DNA from: Prostheceraeus crozeri
Taxonomy: Eukaryota > Platyhelminthes > Polycladida > Euryleptidae
Reading direction: 5' to 3'
NCBI GenBank assembly: GCA_907163375.1
Contig: CAJQUW010011033.1
Location: forward strand, 1 to 64,000
DNA length: 64,000 bases
Every line of letters begins with the position of its first letter. Within the stretch, counting starts at the first letter, position 1. The notes below the pieces were generated by a model, which searched no databases, had not been told where the DNA came from, and saw nothing but the letters and a program-made list of their open reading frames with translations. Positions 55,592 to 64,000 of the stretch are shown piece after piece. The position numbers and the translations under genes were made by a program.

Positions 55592-58051
55592 ATGGATGCT
55601 GAGCCAAAAGTTTCTACGTCACCCGTCAAGAAGGCGTCTGGTCGCAGACTTAATCCACCACGCCTCGGTACGGTTGCATATCAAGAAGTGAAGTCCTTGC
55701 CAAGTTTGAACCATGAGAAGATGGAGGCCCTAAATTCATTTGGGAAAAACATCTGCGATCAACCTGCCGCGTAGAGTTCCTACAGTCGTGCAAAGATGCT
55801 GAAGTGATTCCAAAATTCCTGCAGTTTTCGATTCCTGCAAATCTCCAATACTGTAAGTCTCTCATTCAAAAGACACAAGCTAAAGCTCTGAAAGATGAAT
55901 TAAGAAGTGCTAAAAGTGATAACGAAACAAAAGAAAAACAGTTGCAGAACTCCTTGCAGTCCTTTAACGAGGATGAACGGATCCTTTATCAGACAATCAT
56001 GAGGCACCATTTGCTAAAATTAGGCAAATCTATTCGTGGAATTCACGAAAAAAAGTTGACTTCATTGATTTCCGATAACGTAAGAGATCATGTGACTGAT
56101 AATGCAGCATCTAATTCGGTGATAAATCTTTCTGAAGATAGCTTCAACAGCGAGGAAATTCAATTACTCAGCCTTGGATTTTCTATGTCGTGGCCAAGGG
56201 AACGAATTTCCATTGACCAGGAAAAGGCTGAAGCTGAGGCTGTCTTTAGTCAGATTGCTAGCATTTCTTCTCTTACTGAAGAGACTTTGAATACTTTGAA
56301 ACACAAATTTCGAGGTACTTTTAAGTCTTATTTCTCTCGTCATAAAGTTTCCAAATATTGGAAATCTAAGTTAAAGATTCTTCGAAACCTATCTTCTAGA
56401 AAGCATTTATACATCAGCAAAATCGACAAAGGCAATGGCGTTGTCATTGACAAACGCAGTTCTTATGTTGAAAAAATGACCACTCTGCTCAGTGACAGCA
56501 GTCGTTTCAAACCATATTCATATTGTGCCCGATCAAAGAAGGATCCGTTCATCCTTGAAGAGGATAGATTTATTCGCAAGCTGACTCAAATGAAAACGAG
56601 GCGCCTAATTTCTGATGCTATCTTTAACACTGTCAAACCGGTTGGCTCTCAACCGTCGAGACTTAACGGGCTTCCTAAAATCCACAAAAACAAGGAAGAC
56701 CCTCCTTATCGTCCGATCTTGAACATGATCAATTCGTATCCTTCCAAATTAGCCAAGTGGTTGGACAATGTTCTCAAACCTCTCATTCCAAAAACGCATA
56801 CTGTCAAAGATACTTTCGAGTTTGTGGATTCTCTGAATGGATTAAGTTCAGAGAATGCACAACTTATTAGCTACGATGTGATAAATCTTTTCACGAGTAT
56901 TCCTATTGAGGATACAATTGAACATGTCCTTTACACCATCAATGAGGATCAGCTCCCTATCAGAAAGCAGACCCTTCGTGAACTTTTGAGGCTAGCCTGC
57001 ACGAACATCCTCTTCTCATTCGATGACAAGCTATTTGTGCAGACCGATGGAATGTCTATGGGATCGTGTCTTGCCCCAACTATGGCCTCTTTTGCCATGG
57101 ACATGATAGAAACTCGCATGAAAAACTTCAACGGTTCTCTCCCTGTCTATTATAAACGTTACGTTGATGACATTTTGCATTTTTCACAAAAGCTCCGATG
57201 CTTCCTCCTTTCATGACTTTCTGAATACCCTTTATCCTGATATCAAATTCACGATGGAGCGAGAAGTCAATGAAAGTCTTGTGTTTTTAGATACCAAAGT
57301 TACCAAAAGTGAGAATGCCTTCGATATCGCTTGGCACCTCAAAGAAACAAATACTGGCATTTACATCCCTAATTCTGCTTATGCTCCCAAACGTTATCGC
57401 TTGGCTGCTATGAATTCACTCTTTTATCGTGCCTTGGAATTGAATTCCAATCCTAATGATTATCAAAAATCCGTTTCTGCTATTCAAGCTCTTTTTCAAA
57501 AAAACGGATTTTCTGAAAGAACTATTTTGCGCATGCGAGAAAAAGTTGAAGCAAGACACAAAGCCAACGTTGCTCGACCAAACGCTCATGACGACTTTAA
57601 ATTTATAACATGGAGCTTCCCCTACATTTCGGAGAGTGAACAAAATCTTCATTCTCGTGTCAGAGACATCAATAAGCTTTTACCGCTTGACATGAAAGTT
57701 CGCCCCGTTTTTAAAACCTTGAAAACTGGCAATTTTTTCTCTAATAAGGATAAAGTTGTGCCCGAGTTAAAATCTATTGTTGTGTACAAATACACATGTG
57801 ATCACTGTGAAAAGTGTTACGTGGGCAGCTCTATCCGCCATTTTGCTACCAGAATCAACGAATATTTGAAAGCGTATCCAACACCAACCGAAATAAGCAT
57901 GCATGTACATCCACCAAAGAAAGAAAATTTCGATATCATTGCCTGTACTGAATACCCTAGATTTCTGGAATCAATTATAATAAAGAAGTCTGACTTTAGC
58001 ACTCTCATGAATGAAAGGGCAAGCTCCATTAATACGTTGTTAGATTTGTAA
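55592..58051 (+). pseudogene. PLE reverse transcriptase with GIY-YIG endonuclease
   Basis: Order of parts: a helical leader; RT fingers (ISKIDKGNGVVIDKRSSYVE, SRLNGLPKIHKNKEDPPYRP); palm with SYDVINLFTSIPIEDTIEHV; the MSMGSCLAPTMASFAMDMIE block; the catalytic YKRYVDDIL box; thumb (ESLVFLDTKVTKSENAFDIA, YIPNSAYAPKRYRLAAMNSL); and the GIY-YIG nuclease YKYTCDHCEKCYVGSSIRHF with a C-terminal SIIIKKSDFSTLMNERASSI. PLEs use the nuclease to open target DNA and the RT to copy their RNA in place. The layout and length match an EN(+) PLE. It is broken in about one or two places, so not expected to be active. Confidence 0.9.
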
Positions 58052-58204
58052 TTCATGACTCTATTGTGTATTTTATTGCGTAGCTACTTCCAATGCAAGT
58101 GACCTTCAGATTTGACGTCATTTTGTGACTTCAGTGATTTTATCTCGGTGACTTAATGACTTGTAATTTTGTATTTAAAGATTCTTTTAACTTTGTTTGC
58201 TTGA

Positions 58205-58250
58205 TTTCACCTGAGGATGGCAAATGATTTGCTGAAACATGCTGTGCGCC
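58205..58250 (+). ncRNA. Hammerhead-type motif at PLE 3' end
   Basis: CTGAGGA (58211-58217, fits CUGANGA), stem II GGCAAATGATTTGCT, then GAAAC (58234-58238) and ATGC. It lies between the endonuclease stop and the right terminal repeat, the usual place of hammerheads in PLEs. Confidence 0.65.
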
Positions 58251-58833
58251 CCTAACAATCTTGTTTTCAATTTAAATAACTTTGGGCTATTTCCGAATTA
58301 TATATATATATATATATATATAAGAAAGTAAGTCCAAAAGAAAACTATTAATTACTGAGGATTTATCCCGACCGGTTTACGTCCCTTCTAGGGACTTTTC
58401 AAGGGATGAATGATTTATTTTTTAAAAATTAGCATCAGAGCATTCATATACATGTACATAGAAATTGGTAAAAAAATCTGTTAGTAAGGGATATACTCTC
58501 TTCTACCAGTGTATTGGTCATGGTAGGAAGATATCCTTTCCAAATACCTTGGGTGGGTTTCTACGAAAATCACTCTGATTATTTAGATCAATGCTCGACC
58601 ACGTTGGCTACGTAGATAACAGTGTCTAAATCGGGTTTCTGCACGCTCTGTGTTAAGTAGCACAAGTGTCGACAGGGTACCCTGTCGAAAACGGTTTCTG
58701 AGAACTTGACGATTAGACGATGACGATATAAAATAGGTCATCATGACGTCATTTACTGTTTCGACCATTCACATGCCTTCCAGTTTCATTCTTTCTCTCC
58801 GAATGAAGTTGTCATTAATCAAGGACTGTCAGC

Positions 58834-59106
58834 ATGGCAAGTAGTGCTGCGAATGGTAGCTCTAAAGTTGAGGTGCAAAGTGGGATGAAAAGAGAAAATT
58901 ACTCCTCACTTGAGAAAGAATATCTCATAGAACTCGTTAAAGAAAGAGCCTCTGTTATCGAAAATTGTCAGAATTCACCATTAATCAATATAAAGAAGAA
59001 CAAGTGCTGGAAAGAAATAGCATGCAAGTTCAATGACAACTTTCCCGCGAAAGCTCCATCTGATACAACCAAAACTCAGGAACTTATACCGTCGACTGAA
59101 AGCTGA
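58834..59106 (+). CDS. Harbinger Myb/SANT-like DNA-binding protein
   Basis: 90 codons, start ATG after an ACTGTCAGC leader. RENYSSLEKEYLIELVKERA and NKCWKEIACKFNDNFP form the first two helices of a Myb/SANT trihelix domain as in the accessory protein of PIF/Harbinger transposons, which brings the transposase to the ends. It stops early, after about one domain, so it is truncated or spliced. It diverges from the nuclease gene on the other strand, the normal arrangement of Harbinger. Confidence 0.7.
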   Translation: MASSAANGSSKVEVQSGMKRENYSSLEKEYLIELVKERASVIENCQNSPLINIKKNKCWKEIACKFNDNFPAKAPSDTTKTQELIPSTES

Positions 59107-59195
59107 CGCAAAGAAAGAACACTCAATACACAAGAAGTCACGAACATAGCATTTGAACTCCATAATCCGATTGACGACGATTCATCGATGACTAC

Positions 59196-59396
59196 AAGTG
59201 GGCGTCGCCAGGATTTTTCGAAGGCAGGGACGGTCTAGAAAACCCTAGGCGGACCGCCTAAATTTTGCCATCATCTGTCCATCTATTCGAACATCCATCT
59301 ATCCATCAGACACATCAATTAACATAATTTAGTTGCATAGTTATACGTAATTTTTGTGTGACTCGCACCTTCGCCTCCCCTGGCGAACGCCACTGG
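59196..59396. mobile_element. Small MITE with AGTGGCG-type ends
   Basis: Ends AAGTGGGCGTCGCCAGG and CCTGGCGAACGCCACTGG are imperfect inverted repeats of the widespread AGTGGCGTAGCCAGG type. About 200 bases, no coding. It lies between the two Harbinger genes. Limits are approximate. Confidence 0.5.
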
Positions 59397-60102
59397 TGTT
59401 AGGTTACTGTTTGGATGGTGCATGTACCTAATTAAATACTTATCATAGCAAACTTGGTGCAATATGGCTCTTTAGTGTGCCATATTAGGAATCATATCAT
59501 CAGTTCTGAGACGTTAGTGTGAATTTTTTGCTGACTTGTCTTGGTTTCTATAAAACCGAATAAATTATTAAATATGCAAACGAGTTAATGAAGATCGCCG
59601 TTTTTACATGTACAGTGTACATCTCAACTTCCAGTAGGCCTATGATTGAACATTGAACTCATTAGTAACTGTCTTGATGTTTTTGAAGTCTTGACTGTAA
59701 TCTTCATATGCAATCATTGCAAAGAGTCATTGCCGATCATAGGTTCGAATGCTATCCTAAGAAATGCTTACAGCCTTCTCGGAGAGACGATGGTACGTCG
59801 ATTATTATCTTAGATTATTTTTTAAAGACTCGTCGTCATCCATGGCGTCAGAGACGAAAACGGAAAACGTTCTGGATTATTAGTTTACCCGTTGATTAAT
59901 AAACCCTCCAGTTTGATTAGTTCCCTTCTGGTAGTATATCCATTTTTAAGTGTGTAGCATTATTTTTTTTCTATTTCATATAGCATTGGATGACATAGGC
60001 ATTCATCTTCTAAAATGAGAAATAATGATGCTCCTGCAAAATGCATTTCCCTCAGTGGTGTTTGAGGCGGTTCCAGTATTGAAGGAAATACTCGTTTGAG
60101 GT

Positions 60103-60780
60103 TCATCCACGAAAGTAGAACTGTGGTTTAAAGTAATGAATAACTGCACATGCAACAATGATGTTCATTGCTGTATCGATCTTAACGCGGATTCGGGAAT
60201 CTGGTCCCAAAATAGAAAATCGCCGCTTCCAAATACCGAATAACCGTTCAATCACATTTCTAGCTACGCTGTGAAAATAATTGTACTGCTCTTCTTCGTG
60301 TGAGGATGGATTCGTTACAGGAGTCAACGTATATGTAAATTCCTGCGATAGATCCATTTTCCAGCTTTGATTTTAAGGACGACTCTCATTGGAGATTTTA
60401 GAGTCATGTTAATGAACAATATCCTTTGCGATTTACAAATGCAGTTTCATTTCGGCCACCCGGTGATTGAATTTTAACATGAGTGCAGTCGATCGCACCG
60501 ATTATGTTATTCTGAATCCCTCGCTGATCGCCATTTTTTCTTCGTCTTTAGGAAAGAATACAAATTATGATCGCAAGCTTCCAATATCTCGGCTTATTCC
60601 CTGTAATATTCTACACACCGTAGTTTCATGAAGTCCATAATGATCGCCGACACACATTTGGTAGGACCCAGTAGCATAACAATCCAAGGCCACTAATAAA
60701 TCCGTTAAGGGATTTGTCAAAGTTTTTCTAGAAGAAAGCATTTGTCGCAACTGAAGAAATTGTTCTTTATCCATTCAGAA
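60103..60780 (-). pseudogene. PIF/Harbinger nuclease remnant
   Basis: Leftward, in pieces. First a helix-turn-helix part (LVALDCYATGSYQMCVGDHY, GLHETTVCRILQGISRDIGS), then, around 60400-60520, IIGAIDCTHVKIQSPGGRNE and FVNRKGYCSL with the first catalytic Asp, then ARNVIERLFGIWKRRFSILG and VACAVIHY with the last acidic residue in the VIERLFG block. This is the DDE nuclease of the HARBI1 family. Stops and at least two frame changes separate the pieces, and the middle Asp region is not found, so it is inactive. Confidence 0.8.
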
Positions 60781-61123
60781 TCGGAATCGGAAACAGAAAT
60801 TTCGATCACTGAATTTTGAGACTGGATTTAAGTGATCGCGTAAGCTTCGAAAAATGTGTTGTCTTGCAAGTTGTTCGTCGTACGTTTCGTAGTAATAATC
60901 GAATGAATCCATCACATTCACAGCTCACAGCGACAGCAGACGCGAAAGTGAAGTACAAATGACGAGAATTTTCCTAAGTTGTCAACCAAGTCAATAACCC
61001 TAACTACAGTTTAAAACAGGGTGCGAGACCTTGTCTAAATTATGACGAAAATCTCGATCACGTTGACGTTCGTAAAACAAACGTAGAAACTCAGATTTGC
61101 AGTCAACCACGTCATTCTAGCAT

Positions 61124-61897
61124 TTAAACAACGTTAACCTGCAAAATCAGATGCCGTAGAAACCCACCCCTTGAGTCTACATCAATATTGTGCCAATTAG
61201 TCCTTCGCCAATTTCGTTGTTTATTATTGTTTTCAAAATGTTGAAAGTTTTCACGTTCCCTTGTTCGCCAATTATTGTCGTGACAAGCACATTGATAGTT
61301 GAAAGTTTGTTGATTAGTTCTTCTGTCATTGTTTTGCCGTTTTTTATTGTTGCTGTAGCTTGATTGTTTCTTTGAAAAATATGATGTAGCAGGTGAGTCT
61401 TTCGATACACATTTCCGATCACTATTTATTGATATTAAATGTCTGTCTGATTCAAAAAAATGTCTTTTATTATCCCAAATTATTTTACTTCTTTTCTCCT
61501 CATTGCTGATTATTTCACTCCATTGATCTTTGCGTAACTTAGCTTCTTCTTCGTCGTAGCATGCGTAAAAATATTCAATTATATCATTATCGATTCTTTC
61601 CACAATCTTGGTCTTAATTTCTGATACCAATCTCAATCTTTTAATTTCGTGTTCCGTTTGTTCAATGCTTTGTTCCTTTCTCAGTTGCCTTTCTTTTTCA
61701 TAGTGTTGAGTTACTGGGATTTTAAATAATTTCTTTGGTACTCTTTGAACTTGTTCTTCTAAAGCTTTCTGGTATATTTCTGCGATTGCTGCGTTCTTAT
61801 ATGATTCATAAAATGAGAATTTCCTTTGTTTAACTTTCTTATTCCAATCAAGTTTTTCATTTGTTAATCGTGTTAATTTTTTGTTGATTTCAGTCAT
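61124..61897 (-). CDS. PLE ORF1-like basic coiled-coil protein
   Basis: 257 codons, leftward. A Lys/Glu-rich helical first part (TRLTNEKLDWNKKVKQRKFS, KALEEQVQRVPKKLFKIPVT), then LRKDQWSEIISNEEKRSKII with W/D spacing typical of the leader protein of Neptune-type PLEs, and an Asn/Arg/Gln-rich basic tail (NNKKRQNNDRRTNQQTFNYQ) likely to bind nucleic acid. One open frame. I recognise the general pattern rather than a named domain. Confidence 0.5.
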   Translation of the reverse strand: MTEINKKLTRLTNEKLDWNKKVKQRKFSFYESYKNAAIAEIYQKALEEQVQRVPKKLFKIPVTQHYEKERQLRKEQSIEQTEHEIKRLRLVSEIKTKIVERIDNDIIEYFYACYDEEEAKLRKDQWSEIISNEEKRSKIIWDNKRHFFESDRHLISINSDRKCVSKDSPATSYFSKKQSSYSNNKKRQNNDRRTNQQTFNYQCACHDNNWRTRERENFQHFENNNKQRNWRRTNWHNIDVDSRGGFLRHLILQVNVV

Positions 61898-62181
61898 TTC
61901 AGTTTTTATTTTCTCTCAAAATACTTCGGTTTCTTTTGTTTGACTCAGTACTTCTTCTTTCACATTATCCTTCATACTTTTAATTTCTTTAGTTCGTTGT
62001 TTAACCTCTTGCATATCCAATTTAATGGCTGAATAAAATGTACTTAAAATTCTATGTATTGAATTCATTGTGTTTGTTAATCCGTTCAATTTGTCATCTA
62101 GATAACAATTCTCTGTAATATACCCTGTGCTTCATTCCTCGTAACCAATTGTACTCTTCTGGCATCCATTTTTGTCAGAAA

Positions 62182-62349
62182 ATAAGACAAAATTAAAGTT
62201 ACCAAAAATGGGCAATAAATATAAGAAAATAAGTCCAAAAGAAAACTCCTCAGTCCGGTCGGGATAAAGCCTCAGTAATTAATAGTTTTCTTTTGGACTT
62301 ATTTTCTTATATTTATTGCCCATTTTTGGTAACTTTAATTTTGTCTTAT
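62182..62349. repeat. Perfect 66-bp inverted repeat
   Basis: 62182-62247 and 62284-62349 are exact reverse complements over 66 bases (ATAAGACAAAATTAAAGTTA ... GTCCAAAAGAAAACT), with a 36-base loop that contains CCTCAG twice and CCGGTCGGGATAAAG. It is the 5'-side end of the leftward PLE-type remnant and could be a head-to-head pair of its terminal sequence. Confidence 0.9.
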
Positions 62350-63423
62350 ACATATATATACGTACACATGGTTTTTTTCATAAAAAAGCTTCATCCAGAG
62401 CCGATTCCTAGCTGAAGGCATGAAAATCATAAAGGAAACTAATATCGTACCGGTGATTGGAAAGTCTTTGAAATCAACCAAATTACAAATATGGAAATTA
62501 CAAAAAAAATGTCTTCTTTAAGTATTCGAATTAAGTACTCTAACGCATGCAGTGCATAGAGTAAGCATAAAGCAGGTAGAGAGTCGACTTGAATAATCTC
62601 AGTATACAGTGAAAATTTGTTTATCAAAAGATTCAGTTTTTGCGTAGATTACGTTCCTGTGGTCTAAAAAAATTTCATCAATTTTTAAGAAGCCAATTTA
62701 TTGCAAATTATTCCTGTGTTTACATACTAGCGACGCGGACCTACTATAAAAGTAGTATGAATCTTGTAAGATATCAAAAGGAATGAGTATTTACTAACAA
62801 GTATCCTGATTAAGCGGAAATTAAGCTGATTATAAAGGAAATATCATGAACCGCATTATAATGCAAGTCTTCACAGATAAGTTGAGATCCTATTGTGCTT
62901 CTTGGTTGAGATTTCAATTTTTTAATTCAATTTTCGACATAATATATTAAAGTTAATCATCATAGTTGTCTTTGACTATGATGTTTTACTGTTTTAGTGG
63001 CAGGTAGTTTGTGATATGATCACGCTTAAGAAAATGCTCTTATTAATGAGACTAAGCATTAAAGTGACCCATCGAATTGCTAATTTAACAAACTATATTA
63101 CCTCTCCAAGGTTGACATGACACGATTTGTAAAGCACTTTTCTTCCTTCTGTATCATGATCAGTCAATTCCGTGGTAATTTCTTCAAAATTGCAAAAATT
63201 TGCATATCTCACATGTAGCACTAGGTCTCAACAAGAGTTCATTTAATGAAATCGAAACTGTTTACACATTGGGGATTTCATTAATGCTGAGTTGCTACTT
63301 TACCTAATATACTCTATGATGCAGTGCTTGTGCAACCGATACAAGCATTGGTACATATCGAAATAAAGTTGCTAAAAGCGAACATAGGAAGTCAGCCTGG
63401 AATCAATTAATCATTGAGCTTAC

Positions 63424-63714
63424 CGCACTAGTGGATGTGTTGGATCCTGATGCACTTATTTGAAGATTAGCACCTCCAGTGCTTGTGGGAAGGACAGACA
63501 AAGTCGGCATCTTGGTGCAATTTCTATTAGTACAGAAAGATTGAGGAACGACTACTTGCGTGCAAGTGCAGATGCCGAAATTGGGCTGAAATGTGCCGCC
63601 GGTTGTACCACAAGCAGGAACACAAGAATAAGTCGAAGGAGTAACGCATGTACGAGTGCTGGCATCTCTCACTTGACCTTTGCTGCATCTTGGGACGACG
63701 ATTGGATTACAATT
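63424..63714 (-). CDS. Host gene exon: cysteine-rich ectodomain
   Basis: 291 bases, exactly 97 codons, between acceptor TTTTTACAG and donor GTAAGC, phase 0 at both ends. It codes NCNPIVVPRCSKGQVRDAST, CVTPSTYSCVPACGTTGGTF and GICTCTQVVVPQSFCTNRNC, an array of closely spaced Cys like secreted EGF/GCC2-GCC3-type modules, then a Ser/Thr/Gly-rich stretch. It should lie outside the cell and belong to a larger ectodomain whose earlier exons are to the right of the window. Confidence 0.85.
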
Positions 63715-64000
63715 CTGTAAAAAGAAAATTTTCATTAATTTGACAGTATAGCCACTATTGGACATAGTACAGTTCAGAATTAGTAATGCTCATCGTTGCT
63801 CTGTTACATTGGGAAAATGTAGCGCAATAGCCCCTAATTCGCTAAGCATCAGACCTAAATTAGCTTCTTTACAAGAGAGAATGAATACGGTTTTCATTGA
63901 AAATATCGTACATGAAAAAGATCGTACATTAAAATATCGTTAGCGATTTATCAAAGGAAGAAGCCATTCATAGAAGATCTATGGTATGTATATGTTTATT
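63715..64000 (-). other. Intron of the host gene (partial)
   Basis: Starts (reading leftward) beyond the window and ends with a pyrimidine tract and ACAG at 63715-63730. Nothing else is recognisable. Confidence 0.7.

Larger units (their letters stand above)
55490..58310 (+). mobile_element. Penelope-like element, nearly whole but broken
   Basis: A ~55-base direct repeat, beginning CCTAACAATCTTGTTTTCAA and ending GCTATTTCCGAATTATATAT, stands at both ends (55493-55550 and 58252-58305) as the PLE terminal repeats, each running into an AT microsatellite. Between them is the RT-endonuclease gene and, just inside the right repeat, a hammerhead-type motif. It looks broken in one or two places. Rightward, so antisense to the host gene. 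Confidence 0.85.
58318..62349 (-). mobile_element. Leftward PLE-type remnant with nested insertions
   Basis: Related end sequences lie at both sides: 58318-58412 and 62211-62290 share AAGTCCAAAAGAAAACT ... AATTACTGAGG ... ATCCCGACCGG-like text. Read on the minus strand, the left end has AAGTCCCTAGAAGGGACG and AAACCGGTCGGG, the stem-II/GAAAC part of a degenerate PLE hammerhead. A leftward ORF1-like frame (61124-61897) fits the leader of a Neptune-type PLE. The RT and nuclease are not seen, and a Harbinger element occupies part of the space. Assignment rests on the ends and the leader, so it is moderate. Confidence 0.55.
55325..63423 (-). other. 8.1-kb intron holding two PLEs and a Harbinger
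   Basis: Bounded by donor GTAAGC (63418-63423) and acceptor TTTCAG (55325-55330). Its bulk is mobile DNA: a rightward PLE (55490-58310), a leftward PLE-type remnant (58318-62349) that itself contains a Harbinger element and a small MITE. 62350-63417 shows nothing recognisable. Confidence 0.85.

Noticed and set aside
59708-59899. 63-codon basic ORF as a gene
   Set aside because: No motif, no partner frame, and it lies in the non-coding part of the Harbinger region.

Overview
The window is a piece of a metazoan nuclear genome, most likely an aquatic invertebrate. Reasons: a spliced host gene with canonical GT/AG junctions, many Penelope-like elements (PLEs) with hammerhead-type ends, hAT, Harbinger and other DNA transposons, tRNA-type SINEs, and a Polinton/adintovirus-like insertion. 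The phylum cannot be fixed from sequence alone.

Layout. 1-236 is a unit of a dispersed satellite. 237-17787 is a very long, C-poor, mostly T/G-rich low-complexity tract (with some A/G-rich stretches) that holds no credible gene and may be a base-calling or assembly artefact. 17788-23725 is a giant fold-back structure: about 2.6-2.7 kb arms of hairpin-punctuated satellite around a 0.67-kb spacer. 23726 to about 34.1 kb is an old AT-rich virus-like element of the Polinton/adintovirus group. It carries a protein-primed-type DNA polymerase B fragment, a zinc-finger ORF, a 435-aa ORF, a fibre-like coiled coil, small virion-type ORFs, a capsid-like region, a phospholipase A2 domain in one frame with an rve integrase, and an adenain-like protease. 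It looks broken in about three or four places. Small palindromes are repeated through it, several inside reading frames.

34.1-46.7 kb is a nest of transposons: a SINE, a C-rich-TIR MITE, and the larger element it probably derives from (38689-45780). That larger element is interrupted by a 3.7-kb TIR transposon of a cnidarian-type D-D-E family, itself carrying a PLE fragment, and by a hAT element with a clean 8-bp target duplication, itself carrying another MITE.

46.86 kb to the right end is one host gene on the minus strand, read right to left: a cysteine-rich extracellular exon (63424-63714), a linker exon (55195-55324), an exon with a beta-rich ectodomain, a membrane segment and the cytoplasmic start (53243-54201), and a 3.9-kb last exon coding a very long charged coiled coil (46864-50796). 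The phases match across every junction. Its introns are packed with mobile DNA: a LINE end, a SINE, a 195-bp hammerhead-bearing mini-element with 15-bp target duplications, several PLEs and a Harbinger element.
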